A stretch of 64,000 nt of DNA from an uncultured Prevotellaceae bacterium. Its GTDB lineage: Bacteria; Bacteroidota; Bacteroidia; Bacteroidales; Bacteroidaceae. The stretch spans positions 101,811 to 165,810 of the forward strand of contig UQST01000002.1 of NCBI GenBank assembly GCA_900543815.1, in the 5' to 3' direction. This document shows positions 36,256 through 45,397 of this stretch, in pieces. Numbering within the stretch: the first letter of the stretch is position 1; each line of letters starts with the position of its first letter. The translations under genes and the position numbers were made by a program. The notes below the pieces were generated by a model, which was given only the letters and a program-made list of their open reading frames with translations, was not told the origin of the DNA and ran no database searches.

Positions 36256-38220
36256 ATGGAAGAGATACAGAAGAGTAATTCTGAATACAGTGCCTCCAAC
36301 ATACAAGTGCTGGAGGGGCTGGAGGCCGTGCGCAAGCGTCCTGCTATGTACATTGGTGACATCAGCAAGAAGGGCCTTCATCATCTTGTTTACGAGACGG
36401 TTGATAACTCTATCGATGAGGCTCTGGCAGGCTACTGCACCCACATCGAGGTGACTATCAATGAGGATAACAGCATCACGGTGCAGGATAACGGCCGTGG
36501 TATTCCCGTGGATATCCACGAGAAAGAGGGCGTGAGCGCCCTTGAGGTCGTGATGACCGTGCTTCACGCAGGCGGTAAGTTTGACAAGGGCAGCTACAAG
36601 GTGAGCGGCGGTCTGCACGGTGTGGGTGTGAGTTGTGTGAATGCCCTCTCTACCCACATGCTCTCTCAGGTGTTCCGCGACGGCAAGATCTACCAGCAGG
36701 AATACGAGAAGGGCAAGGCTCTCTATCCCGTGAAGGTAGTGGGCGAGACCACTCTGCGCGGTACACGACAGCAGTTCTGGCCCGATGCCAGCATCTTCAC
36801 CGTTACCACCTATGACTTTGAGGTGCTTGCCAATCGCATGCGCGAGCTTGCTTACTTGAACGCAGGCATCACCATCACACTCACTGACTTGCGTCCCAAT
36901 GAGGAGGGCAAGACCCGCAGCGAGAAGTATTACAGCGAGGGCGGACTGCGTGACTTTGTCCGTTATGTGGATAGCAGCCGCGTACACCTCTTCAATGATG
37001 TCATCTACCTGTGCACTGAAAAGCAGGGTGTACCCATTGAGGTGGCCATCATGTACAATACGGCTTACACCGAGAACCTGCATTCATACGTCAACAATAT
37101 CAACACCATCGAGGGTGGTACGCATCTGCAGGGTTTCCGCACAGCGCTCACACGCACGCTGAAGGCTTATGCCGAGAAGGAGTGTGCCAAGGAATTGGAG
37201 AAGCTGGCCAAGAACAAGGTGGAAATCAGCGGCGAAGACTTCCGCGAGGGACTTACTGCCGTCATCTCCATCAAGGTGGCAGAACCGCAGTTTGAGGGTC
37301 AGACCAAGACCAAGTTGGGCAACAGCGAGGTGGCTGGTGCCGTGCAGCAGGCTGTGAGTGAGGCGCTCTCAACCTATCTGGAGGAGCATCCCCATGAGGC
37401 CAAGCTCATTGTGGATAAGGTGATACTGGCGGCTACAGCACGTGTGGCAGCACGCAAGGCTCGCGAGAGTGTACAGCGCAAGAGCCCCATGAGCGGTGGT
37501 GGTCTGCCCGGCAAACTGGCTGACTGCTCCGATCACGATGCAGCCAACTGCGAACTCTTCATCGTCGAGGGTGACTCTGCAGGCGGTTCGGCCAAGCAGG
37601 GTCGTAAGCGTCAGTTCCAGGCTATACTGCCTATCCGCGGTAAGATCTTCAATGTGGAGCGCGTGATGTGGCACAAAGCCTTCGAGCACGAAGAGGTGAA
37701 CAACATCATACAGGCGCTGGGTGTGCGCTTCGGTCTGGGCGAAGACAGCAAGGAGGCCAACTATGAGAAGTTGCGTTACTACAAGATTATCATCATGACC
37801 GATGCCGATGTCGATGGTTCTCACATCGACACGCTCCTCATGACGCTCTTCTATCGCTATATGCCCGAACTCATCCAGAAGGGTCATCTCTATATAGCCA
37901 CTCCTCCCTTGTACCGTTGCAAGGTGGGCAATGTGGAAGAGTACTGCTACACCGACACCGACCGTCTGCGCTTCATGGATAAGTATAACGGCGGCAAGGA
38001 GGACGGCATGTTCACCCAGCGCTACAAGGGTCTGGGTGAGATGAAGCCTGAGCAGCTGTGGGAGACAACCATGGATCCCGACCGCCGCTTGCTCAAGCAG
38101 GTGACCATCGATGATGCAGCCAGTGCCGATTATGTGTTCTCCATGCTCATGGGCGAGGATGTAGGTCCACGTCGCGAATTCATCGAGCAGAACGCAACAT
38201 TCGCTCAAATCGACGCTTAA
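36256..38220 (+). CDS. gyrB: DNA gyrase subunit B
   Basis: 654-residue ATPase subunit of gyrase, which introduces negative supercoils. GHKL ATPase motifs VRKRPAMYIGD, DNGRGIPVDIHEKE and GGLHGVGVSCVNAL, then the TOPRIM motifs VEGDSAGGSAKQGR and MTDADVDGSHIDTL. The QAILPIRGKIFNVE segment and length favour GyrB over the ParE paralogue. Single-gene unit: promoter just upstream and a hairpin just downstream; gyrA is not in the window. Confidence 0.94.
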   Translation: MEEIQKSNSEYSASNIQVLEGLEAVRKRPAMYIGDISKKGLHHLVYETVDNSIDEALAGYCTHIEVTINEDNSITVQDNGRGIPVDIHEKEGVSALEVVMTVLHAGGKFDKGSYKVSGGLHGVGVSCVNALSTHMLSQVFRDGKIYQQEYEKGKALYPVKVVGETTLRGTRQQFWPDASIFTVTTYDFEVLANRMRELAYLNAGITITLTDLRPNEEGKTRSEKYYSEGGLRDFVRYVDSSRVHLFNDVIYLCTEKQGVPIEVAIMYNTAYTENLHSYVNNINTIEGGTHLQGFRTALTRTLKAYAEKECAKELEKLAKNKVEISGEDFREGLTAVISIKVAEPQFEGQTKTKLGNSEVAGAVQQAVSEALSTYLEEHPHEAKLIVDKVILAATARVAARKARESVQRKSPMSGGGLPGKLADCSDHDAANCELFIVEGDSAGGSAKQGRKRQFQAILPIRGKIFNVERVMWHKAFEHEEVNNIIQALGVRFGLGEDSKEANYEKLRYYKIIIMTDADVDGSHIDTLLMTLFYRYMPELIQKGHLYIATPPLYRCKVGNVEEYCYTDTDRLRFMDKYNGGKEDGMFTQRYKGLGEMKPEQLWETTMDPDRRLLKQVTIDDAASADYVFSMLMGEDVGPRREFIEQNATFAQIDA

Positions 38221-38253
38221 AGCGCATTTTTCCCCTTGGGGAAGTAACTTATA

Positions 38254-38295
38254 AAGCCCCGTCAGCCATACTCCATCAGTGTGGCGACGGGGCTT
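38254..38295 (+). terminator. Hairpin terminator after gyrB
   Basis: AAGCCCCGTC (38254-38263) pairs with GACGGGGCTT (38286-38295), with an inner GCCA/TGGC stem. The following T-run is short, so it may be a weak or Rho-assisted terminator. Element R copy 5 begins 12 bp later. Confidence 0.6.
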
Positions 38296-38306
38296 CTCTG
38301 TCACAC

Positions 38307-38394
38307 GCACTGCGCTGCGACGCTCATTGCAGCGCGCTGCAATGGCCTATGCACTGCGCTGCGATGGTTGATGCAGCGCACTGCGTGATTTGAC
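38307..38394 (+). repeat. 88-bp element R, copy 5 (4 x 22 bp)
   Basis: Units at 38307, 38329, 38351 and 38373; the second contains the perfect palindrome GCAGCGCGCTGC and the third has linker GATGGTTGAT. It sits immediately after the gyrB terminator. Confidence 0.88.
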
Positions 38395-38980
38395 AGAAAA
38401 AGGTACCGTGTGGCGGGAGGGTGGCGTGTCAGATGATGCCTGTTGGCCTGAACGGCGGTTGGGAGTCGGCTGACTCGTATGGTGTATTTGCCTGTCTGTT
38501 TCTCCGCATACATGTCTTTTTCAGACAGGAAGCGGTTTCCATTGGCCTTTCTTGAGCCTCCTGCTTCTGTGTTTCTTCGATGAAACCGCGCTTTTTGTGC
38601 TTTTGGGCCGTTTGAACGGGCTTTTTCGGTCTGTTGGGCAGTGAGTTGCAATGGCGGTGCATGTTGAATGGGTTGTTTCGGGAAAGAAGGTTGGTGAAAC
38701 TTGTAGGTTGCTTGTCTTCCTTTTTGATATGGTTTGGAAGGAGTTGGAAAGTCTTTTCTTGAAGCCGTTTGAGGGCGGTTTTGAAGCACTTTCGGGACGT
38801 TTCCTGTGTCATTTGGAGTGTATGTGGATGGTTGAGGGACCATTTGGGAGAGATGGCCGAACTGGTTGGAAATGTGCAGAAAAACGGTTTGGAATAATCG
38901 GTAAGCCCATAAAAGTTATGGTATTTAACCGATAAATGTCTTATTTCTACCTTTTTTGTCAGGGCATGAAATGTTTTCTC
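38395..38980. other. Non-coding T/G-rich spacer with weak 22-bp periodicity
   Basis: No gene is convincing here. T/G-rich sequence with recurring GTTTGG and TTGAAG words; two neighbouring 22-mers at 38759 and 38781 (both with TTGAAGC near the start) match at roughly 16 of 22 positions, suggesting an old, decayed array. Confidence 0.4.
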
Positions 38981-38982
38981 TT

Positions 38983-38990
38983 TAATTTTG
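38983..38990 (+). promoter_or_regulatory. -7 promoter element of the DUF4493/PCMD operon
   Basis: TAATTTTG, full TAnnTTTG match, 70 bp upstream of the first gene. A TTTG at 38955 is 24 bp upstream, a little farther than ideal. No other such element was found within the seven-gene operon. Confidence 0.5.
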
Positions 38991-39060
38991 CAACGTGAAA
39001 ATGTACCGGCGGGTGCATGGCTCTGGCGCAAGGACAGCTGCTTGCGGGGGCCGATGAGAT

Positions 39061-39909
39061 ATGAATAATATAATGAATCAAACAAGTAATAATCGTATGA
39101 TGAAGAAAACGTTTATCTGTGCAAGCCTTTTGCTTGGCGCTTTTGCCGTTGTCTCTTGCAGCAACGACTCGCCTGGTGCAGAAGCTGAAGGCACCAAGGT
39201 GATGATTGACTTGAGCACCGACCTGTCGTTCTCGGGCACTCGTTCGGCCGACACAAGGGCTATCAACGAGAGTGCTTACAAGGACATCACCAAGTACAAT
39301 GTGACTCTGACCAAGACCGTGGGCAACCAGACTGTTCACTCTGCTGTATATAGTGAGTGGAACCTGGCCTATCAGGTGGAGCCTGGAACGCAGTACACCC
39401 TCTCGGCCAGCTACGGTGAGGATGCTCCCGCAAGCTATGACAAGCTGCTGGTGAGTGGTAGTGAAACCTTCGTTCCGCAGGCTGGTGCCACCAAGGTGGT
39501 GAGCTTCCAGTGCAAGCCCAAGGCAGCAAAGGTGAATGTGGTGTTTGATTCCACATTCGACAAGTACTATTCCGATGCTACTGTGAGCATCAAGACCAAG
39601 CACATGACCGATGCTGTGACCATGTCGAAAGCCAATGTGGGACAGGATCTCTACCTCAAGGCTGATGCCGATGGAGAGGATGTGGCTCTGGAGTTCACCA
39701 TCAAGGACAAGAGCGGCAAGCCCATCACAGTGGAGGGCATGACGAACCAGAAGACCGTGAAGGTGCGTCCGCAGACTCTGCTGAAGCTCACCTTCAAGCC
39801 CAACGTGACTGAGATAGAGGGCGGTAAGTTCGGCGTGACCATCAACGTGGATACCAATCTGAAGGACGAGGATGTGAACATCGTGCTTCCCAATACAGTG
39901 TTTAAGTGA
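39061..39909 (+). CDS. DUF4493-type lipoprotein (operon gene 1)
   Basis: 282 residues. Lipoprotein signal ending VVSC, with mature start CSNDSP. The body shows the DUF4493 pattern: YNVTLTKTVGNQTVHSAVYSEW, a PGTQYTLSASYGEDAPAS turn, SETFVPQAGATKVVSFQCKPK, and VNVVFDSTFDKYYSDATVSI. DUF4493 proteins are Bacteroidetes envelope proteins of unknown function, probably with two beta-sandwich halves like fimbrial accessory proteins. Acidic residues after the Cys suggest surface display (inference). Internal ATGs at 39097/39100 (MMKKTF) would give a more typical signal peptide, so the exact start is open. First of seven genes on one strand. Confidence 0.75.
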   Translation: MNNIMNQTSNNRMMKKTFICASLLLGAFAVVSCSNDSPGAEAEGTKVMIDLSTDLSFSGTRSADTRAINESAYKDITKYNVTLTKTVGNQTVHSAVYSEWNLAYQVEPGTQYTLSASYGEDAPASYDKLLVSGSETFVPQAGATKVVSFQCKPKAAKVNVVFDSTFDKYYSDATVSIKTKHMTDAVTMSKANVGQDLYLKADADGEDVALEFTIKDKSGKPITVEGMTNQKTVKVRPQTLLKLTFKPNVTEIEGGKFGVTINVDTNLKDEDVNIVLPNTVFK

Positions 39910-39956
39910 TTGGCTCAATCCCTTATATATTAAAGAGTAATCCAATATTAGGACAA

Positions 39957-41300
39957 ATGAAAAAGATATCATCTATAATACTGAGCTCTCTGGTAATGCT
40001 CTCAGGCTTCACTTCCTGTGAGCTGAAGGACGAGTTGTGGGGCAAGGAAACAAGCAACACATCGGGCCAGCTGCAGATTGCCCTGAGCAACAATGCCTCT
40101 GTGAAGAACCAGACTCGCGCCGAGTCAACGGGCAACGGACTGAAGCCCGGCGTGTTCGACAAGGCCGAGGTGGATGTCAACAACTATACTCTGGAGATTT
40201 CCGACCAGGCTTCGGGCCAGCTCACCAAGCATGGCAAGGTGACCGATATGGGCATCAACAACGGCAACGTGCAGCTCAACCTGGAGGAAGGAACCTATGT
40301 GGCCAAGGCTTACAACTACGATGGTTCCAACGTGACAGTGAGCACCCGCCCCTATTTCATGGGCACACGGGAGTTCCAGATTCTGCCTGGCAAGGTGACC
40401 AATGCACCTGTGGTGTGCAAGTTGCAGAACATTGAGGTGATGATTTCACTGGCTCAGTCGTTCATCGACAGCTTCAAGGACGACTACAGCATCACCGTTG
40501 ACAACGGCGCTGGAGCCATCCAGGTGTTCACCAAGGACAATATCAAGACCAAGTACTACTATGCTGTTCCCGAGAACAAGGACGCTATCAAGGTGTCTGT
40601 GAAGGCTACCACCAAGGCCACCGCATCTTCTACGGAGCAGAACATCGTGCGTTCTTACACAGTCACTAAGCCCGCTGATGCAGAGGGTAACACCAACCTT
40701 GCAGCCGGTGATGCCTTCATCATCAACCTCAAGGAGGACGGCTCAATGCTCTCTTATGTGGATTTCAAGCTTACGGTTGACTTCACCTTCGCCGAGCAGA
40801 ATGAGATTATCTCCATCCCCACAGAGAACATCGTCTTCAATGAGAGTGGTGTGACTCCCAACCCGCCTGCTGCTGACCCCATCACCTTTGTGGGTCTGCC
40901 CGCCGAGTACGAGAACCCCAGCGACAAGCATCAGGAGGTTGTGGTCAACATGGATGTACCTAAGGGCATCAAGAACCTCTTCGTGAACATCGTGAGTGAT
41001 AATGAAGCCTTCATGGGCACATTGGCTGGCTTTGGCCTCGACAGCGAGTTCGATCTGGCAAATCCCGGTGATTTGGAGTACATCCTGACTCACAGCCTGG
41101 AGAGTGGTGAGGGAATCGGATTGCTCAAGGAAGGTGAAGTGATTGCAGGCAAGACCAGCTATAAGTTCGATGTGACCGAGTTCATGAGCCTGCTGGGACT
41201 GTATGGCAACAGTGCCAATACATTCTCCATCCGTGTGGTGGATGCAGCTGGCAATGAGAAGTCAGGCGACCTGAAGGTAACAATTAGTGGTAAAGAATAA
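39957..41300 (+). CDS. DUF4493 lipoprotein (operon gene 2)
   Basis: 447 residues. Signal peptide with lipobox FTSC and mature start CELKDE. An N-terminal DUF4493 region (VDVNNYTLEISDQASGQL, LEEGTYVAKAYNYDGSN, FQILPGKVTNAPVVCKLQN, VMISLAQSFIDSF) is followed by a longer C-terminal domain (about 300-447) containing DIPKG-like turns and a VTEFMSLLGLYG segment resembling a DUF4842/Ig-like closing domain. Function unknown. Start at 39957 because residues upstream (from a GTG at 39906) do not fit a signal peptide. Gap of 47 bp before and 10 bp after. Confidence 0.72.
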   Translation: MKKISSIILSSLVMLSGFTSCELKDELWGKETSNTSGQLQIALSNNASVKNQTRAESTGNGLKPGVFDKAEVDVNNYTLEISDQASGQLTKHGKVTDMGINNGNVQLNLEEGTYVAKAYNYDGSNVTVSTRPYFMGTREFQILPGKVTNAPVVCKLQNIEVMISLAQSFIDSFKDDYSITVDNGAGAIQVFTKDNIKTKYYYAVPENKDAIKVSVKATTKATASSTEQNIVRSYTVTKPADAEGNTNLAAGDAFIINLKEDGSMLSYVDFKLTVDFTFAEQNEIISIPTENIVFNESGVTPNPPAADPITFVGLPAEYENPSDKHQEVVVNMDVPKGIKNLFVNIVSDNEAFMGTLAGFGLDSEFDLANPGDLEYILTHSLESGEGIGLLKEGEVIAGKTSYKFDVTEFMSLLGLYGNSANTFSIRVVDAAGNEKSGDLKVTISGKE

Positions 41301-41310
41301 ACGACACAAA

Positions 41311-43002
41311 ATGAAATCCTACATATATAATATAATAGGGGCAAGCCTCGCAGCGGGGCTCATGTTCTCCTGTCAGTCAGATGAATTGGCTGGCGGAACG
41401 GGCGACGCCTACATCCAGATTTCATCCGTGAATGTGGATAAGACTCTGACCACACGGGCAGAGGGCAGTGAGCAGATAGCAGTGGATATCCTCAACGAGG
41501 ATGGCTCTACATTCAAGCATGCCGATGATTGGACTACCCTGCAGGGTCAGACCTTCCTGGTGCAGGCTGGCACCAAATATACGGTGAAAGCGTACTCTTT
41601 TGGCAAAACCGTATCACAGGGCTTCGATGCAGTACCTGTATATAGTGGAGAGAAGGAGCTGACGGTCAAGGCTGGCGTAAACCAGACGGTGGATGTGACC
41701 TGCAAGCTGGCTCAGAGCATGGTGAGTGTATCTTACTCTGACAAGTTCAAGCAGCATTTCTCCGACTACAGCGCCAAGGTGTATGGCGGCGAGAGCTATT
41801 TCCTCTCTTTCGGAAAGGATGAAACTCGCTCTGCATACCTCAAGGCCGGACAGAAGCTCACCATTGACCTGACCGTAGCACAGAAGGTGTTCAACCAGAC
41901 CATTACAGAGAGTGCTCTGCCTGCATACCGCTACAAGGTGAACTATGATGTGAACACCACAGGAACAGGCAGCATTGACATCAGCGTTGACCAGAACCGC
42001 CAGGAGTATGAGATTACACTGGGAGTGCCCTTGAAGGCCGATGGTGTAACCACAGTGCCCATTGCAGGCGATGCATCAAAGGTGTGGGGACAGTTTGCCA
42101 TCCTCGATGGTATCAGCTCTTTCGCCGATGCTACTTCTCCCGTACAGTTCAAGTACAAGAAGGCCAGCGAGGCTGATTGGAAGACAGTAGCGGCTACCAA
42201 GGTGGGTGAGACCACTGAATACACCGCCCGAGTGCAGGCTCTCGACTTCGGCACCGAGTATCAGTACAAGATTGTGTGCGGTGAGAGCGAGGGTAGTGTG
42301 GAGTCCTTCACCACAGAGAGCTTCGAGGAGATTCCCAACCTTAACTTTGATACATGGACCAAGAGCGGCAAGACATGGTATCCCAATGCCGTTGCCAACA
42401 ACTATACTGCTGATGGCGCATACTGGGCAACTGGTAACGAGGGTGTCACCTCTGGTCTTGCAGGCGGTCATAATTCCAACACCGCACCCGTGGAGGGCGC
42501 TGACGCAAGAACAGGCAAGGCTGCTAAGATGGAGACCCTCACAGGCATCACTCTGGTCGGTTCGGCTGCTGGTAACCTCTTCATTGGTAAGTACAAGACC
42601 AATATGAGTTCGCCTGCCAACAGCGTTTCATTCGGTCGCCCCTACTCAGGAGCACGTCCCGTGAAGCTCACAGGCTATTACAAATACACCCCCAAGCCCA
42701 TCAACAGTGGTAGCTATCCCGGCACCCTGACTACAGATGAGTGCAATATCTACGTTACTGTGTGGGATGCCAGCGGCAACCAGATTGGCTTCGGTGAGTT
42801 TGTAGGCAAGGAGGAAGTGACCAGCTACCAGCCGTTCAGCTTCGACATTACCTACTCTAATCCCTCTGCCAAGGCAGCGTCCATCACCATCGTGGCTAGT
42901 TCAAGCCATTATGGAGGCCACTTCCAGGGTGCGAAGGTGACTGGTCAGGTAGGCGGCGGAAGCACCTTGTGGGTTGATGATTTCGAACTCTCTTATTATT
43001 GA
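41311..43002 (+). CDS. DUF4493 + PCMD-domain lipoprotein (operon gene 3)
   Basis: 563 residues. Lipobox MFSC with mature start CQSDEL. Three parts are visible: DUF4493-like (about 30-225), a fibronectin-III-like segment (about 235-335, EYTARVQALDFGTEYQYKI), and a C-terminal PCMD domain (about 340-563) opening PNLNFDTWTKSGKTWYPN and closing STLWVDDFELSYY. PCMD (putative carbohydrate metabolism domain) has a jellyroll-like carbohydrate-binding look but no proven activity. Its last 220 residues closely resemble those of operon gene 5, so the two are paralogues. Confidence 0.8.
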   Translation: MKSYIYNIIGASLAAGLMFSCQSDELAGGTGDAYIQISSVNVDKTLTTRAEGSEQIAVDILNEDGSTFKHADDWTTLQGQTFLVQAGTKYTVKAYSFGKTVSQGFDAVPVYSGEKELTVKAGVNQTVDVTCKLAQSMVSVSYSDKFKQHFSDYSAKVYGGESYFLSFGKDETRSAYLKAGQKLTIDLTVAQKVFNQTITESALPAYRYKVNYDVNTTGTGSIDISVDQNRQEYEITLGVPLKADGVTTVPIAGDASKVWGQFAILDGISSFADATSPVQFKYKKASEADWKTVAATKVGETTEYTARVQALDFGTEYQYKIVCGESEGSVESFTTESFEEIPNLNFDTWTKSGKTWYPNAVANNYTADGAYWATGNEGVTSGLAGGHNSNTAPVEGADARTGKAAKMETLTGITLVGSAAGNLFIGKYKTNMSSPANSVSFGRPYSGARPVKLTGYYKYTPKPINSGSYPGTLTTDECNIYVTVWDASGNQIGFGEFVGKEEVTSYQPFSFDITYSNPSAKAASITIVASSSHYGGHFQGAKVTGQVGGGSTLWVDDFELSYY

Positions 43003-43013
43003 TATTGTACTAA

Positions 43014-43745
43014 GTGAAGAGACTTATAATACTGATGATTGTAACTTGTGCGTGCATGGCAGCTGTCCATGCGCGTACAAGTTACGATCGTGAGATAAAG
43101 AGTACCCTGTTTATCCCCAAGGGAACATGGAACTCAGGCATCATCGTCACCTATGGCGAGCTGCAGGCCAAGAACTACAAGTTGCTTATCCTGGATGATG
43201 TAAAGGGCGAAGGCTACTCGTTCAAGATTAGTCCCCACGCCTCTTACTTCTTCAAGGACGACCTGTCAGTGGGTATCAGAGCCGATTACAAGCGTTCGTA
43301 TATCGACCTGGGAAGCATCAATATCGACCTGGGTGACGACCTTGCATTCGACATCAAGGACTACTCCTATCTGTCGCATGGCGTGAATACTTCGGTCTAT
43401 CTGCGCTCTTACACCAGTCTGGGAAAGAGCAAGGTGTTTGCTTTCTTTGCAGAAGGAGCCCTCACCTACGGCTATAGCCAGGGTAAGACCATATCGGGAA
43501 CAGGCAAGGAGGCAACGGGTACATACCAGAAGGTAAACCACTTCCAGATAGGTGTCACTCCCGGTCTCACGGCCTTTGTGACCAATAACCTGGCAGTGGA
43601 AGTGTCGGTCGATGTGTTGGGACTTGATTTCCGATGGGTCAACCAGCGGACCAATCAGGTAGAGCATGGCAGCTTCCGAACCAGTGCAGCCAACTTCAAT
43701 ATAAATCTGTTCAGTATTAACTTGGGTATTTGTTCGTACTTTTGA
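43014..43745 (+). CDS. Outer-membrane beta-barrel protein (operon gene 4)
   Basis: 243 residues starting at a GTG (MKRLIILMIVTCACMAAVHA signal peptide). The mature part consists of alternating hydrophobic/polar strands with aromatic belts (YSFKISPHASYFFKDDLSVG, NTSVYLRSYTSLG, VFAFFAEGALTYGYS) and ends ...INLFSINLGICSYF, with a terminal Phe, the usual signal for outer-membrane barrel assembly. About eight to ten strands are likely. As the only integral outer-membrane protein of the operon it may anchor or export the neighbouring lipoproteins (inference). Gap of 11 bp upstream. Confidence 0.78.
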   Translation: MKRLIILMIVTCACMAAVHARTSYDREIKSTLFIPKGTWNSGIIVTYGELQAKNYKLLILDDVKGEGYSFKISPHASYFFKDDLSVGIRADYKRSYIDLGSINIDLGDDLAFDIKDYSYLSHGVNTSVYLRSYTSLGKSKVFAFFAEGALTYGYSQGKTISGTGKEATGTYQKVNHFQIGVTPGLTAFVTNNLAVEVSVDVLGLDFRWVNQRTNQVEHGSFRTSAANFNINLFSINLGICSYF

Positions 43746-43759
43746 GAAAATTGAATCCT

Positions 43760-45391
43760 ATGAAGAAAGGACTGGTGATGACCTGCAAGGCTGCTTGCCT
43801 GCTGGTGATGGGTATGTTGGTTTCCTGTATCAAGAACGACATACCCTATCCTTATATTGAGGGGGTTATACAGGCAATCGAGGTGAAGGGCATTGTGGGC
43901 GATGCCAAGATAGACAAGCAACGTCATGCTGTAGAGGTAGTTGTGGATGAAGATACCGATCTGAAGGCTATCGTAGTGACCAAGCTCGTGGCCAACAGCG
44001 AAGCGAAAATCTATCCCGATGCCGATGCCTGTGCCAATGTATTGCAGTTCCCCGACTATAGCTTCACATCGCTCTATGACCTTCCTGCCAATGCCAACAC
44101 CACCCTGGACTGCTCAGCTCCTGTCACCATCCTGCTGCGCACCTACCAGGATTACATGTGGACGTTGAAAGTCAGGCGGCAGGTTGACCGTTCGGTGAGC
44201 GTTGACCATCAGGTGGGAGAGCCGCAGATAGACGAGCTCACCCACACTGTCATCGTATATGTAGATAAGAAGAGTTGCACTCTTGAGGATATCAACATCC
44301 TGGAGCTCAACCTTGAGGGTGATCGTGCAAAGGCATTGCCCGACCCCTCCACGGTGAAGGACTTCACACGTCCACGCACCTTCAAGTTCTATCGCAACGA
44401 CAAGCTCGTGGGCACTTGGACTGTTGATGTGCAGTTCACAGAGCAGACATCATCCACAGGCAGTGTGGATGCATGGGCCAAGAAGGCCACTCTCAATGGC
44501 GGAATGCGCAGCGGCGCCACTCCCACAGTGGAGTACAAGAAGGCTTCAGAGAGCACTTGGACCCGTGTGGATGCTGCTGATGTGAAGATTACCTCTGCCA
44601 CATCTTTCACCACCGAGTTGCATGGACTCTCCGATGGAACCGACTATGAGTGGCACGTCATCGTGGATGGAGTGACCGGCCAGACTGCCAAGTTCACCAC
44701 CGAGAAGATAGTGGAGGTGCCCAACCTCAACTTTGACACTTGGACCATGAAGGGCAAGAACTGGTATGCCAACAGCGTTCCCGACAACTACGATGACCCT
44801 GACGCTTTCTGGGCATCGGGCAACGAGGGTGTTACATCCACACTGGCAGGTGGCAAGGAAGCCATCACCGTGCCTGTCGATGGCAGTGATGCCTATAAGG
44901 GCAAGGCAGCCCGACTGACCAGCCTTACTGGTGTCACTCTGGTGGGAGCCGCCGCAGGAAACCTGTTCATCGGCAAGTACAAGACCAATCTGAGCAATCC
45001 ATCGAGCAGCCCACAGTTCGGTCGTCCCTTCACCGGCGCACGTCCACTCAAGATGGCAGGTTATTACAAGTACATCTCTATGCCCATTACCCACGAAGGA
45101 ACCGTACCCGGCAACCTCACGATGGACCGTGGCCACATCTACATTAAGATTTGGGACTCTGCGGGCAACCTCTTCGGCTATGGCGAACAGGTCATTACCG
45201 AGACGGTGAAAGAGTACCAGCACTTTGAGTTTGATATTAAATACACCGACCTTACAGCCAAGCCTGCCATGATGACCATCGTGGCTACTTCCAGCCAGTA
45301 CGGCGGTGAATTCAGCGGCGCACGTGTCTGCGGACAGGTGGGAGCGGGCAGCACCCTTTGGGTGGATGAGTTCGAATTGCTGTATGAGTAA
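43760..45391 (+). CDS. PCMD-domain lipoprotein (operon gene 5)
   Basis: 543 residues. Lipobox LVSC, mature start CIKNDI. The N-terminal half (about 25-235) has two strand-rich repeats of the form GDAKIDKQRHAVEVVVDEDTD and GEPQIDELTHTVIVYVDKKS, unlike the DUF4493 part of its neighbours. Next come a fibronectin-like segment and a C-terminal PCMD domain (PNLNFDTWTMKGKNWYAN ... STLWVDEFELLYE). The PCMD half is clearly paralogous to that of operon gene 3. Function unknown; probably a surface glycan- or protein-binding lipoprotein. Confidence 0.8.
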   Translation: MKKGLVMTCKAACLLVMGMLVSCIKNDIPYPYIEGVIQAIEVKGIVGDAKIDKQRHAVEVVVDEDTDLKAIVVTKLVANSEAKIYPDADACANVLQFPDYSFTSLYDLPANANTTLDCSAPVTILLRTYQDYMWTLKVRRQVDRSVSVDHQVGEPQIDELTHTVIVYVDKKSCTLEDINILELNLEGDRAKALPDPSTVKDFTRPRTFKFYRNDKLVGTWTVDVQFTEQTSSTGSVDAWAKKATLNGGMRSGATPTVEYKKASESTWTRVDAADVKITSATSFTTELHGLSDGTDYEWHVIVDGVTGQTAKFTTEKIVEVPNLNFDTWTMKGKNWYANSVPDNYDDPDAFWASGNEGVTSTLAGGKEAITVPVDGSDAYKGKAARLTSLTGVTLVGAAAGNLFIGKYKTNLSNPSSSPQFGRPFTGARPLKMAGYYKYISMPITHEGTVPGNLTMDRGHIYIKIWDSAGNLFGYGEQVITETVKEYQHFEFDIKYTDLTAKPAMMTIVATSSQYGGEFSGARVCGQVGAGSTLWVDEFELLYE

Positions 45392-45397
45392 GTTGAA

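Noticed and set aside
35785..37083. 432-residue minus-strand frame upstream of and across gyrB
   Set aside because: Mostly antisense to gyrB and covers the gyrB promoter and element R copy 4.
36256..38220. ParE (topoisomerase IV subunit) instead of GyrB
   Set aside because: Length and the QAILPIRGKIFNVE region fit GyrB better, though the families are close; a tree would settle it.
38651..38935. 94-residue plus-strand frame before the DUF4493 operon
   Set aside because: No start signal, T/G-rich repeat-like DNA, and the sequence is explained by decayed 22-bp repetition.
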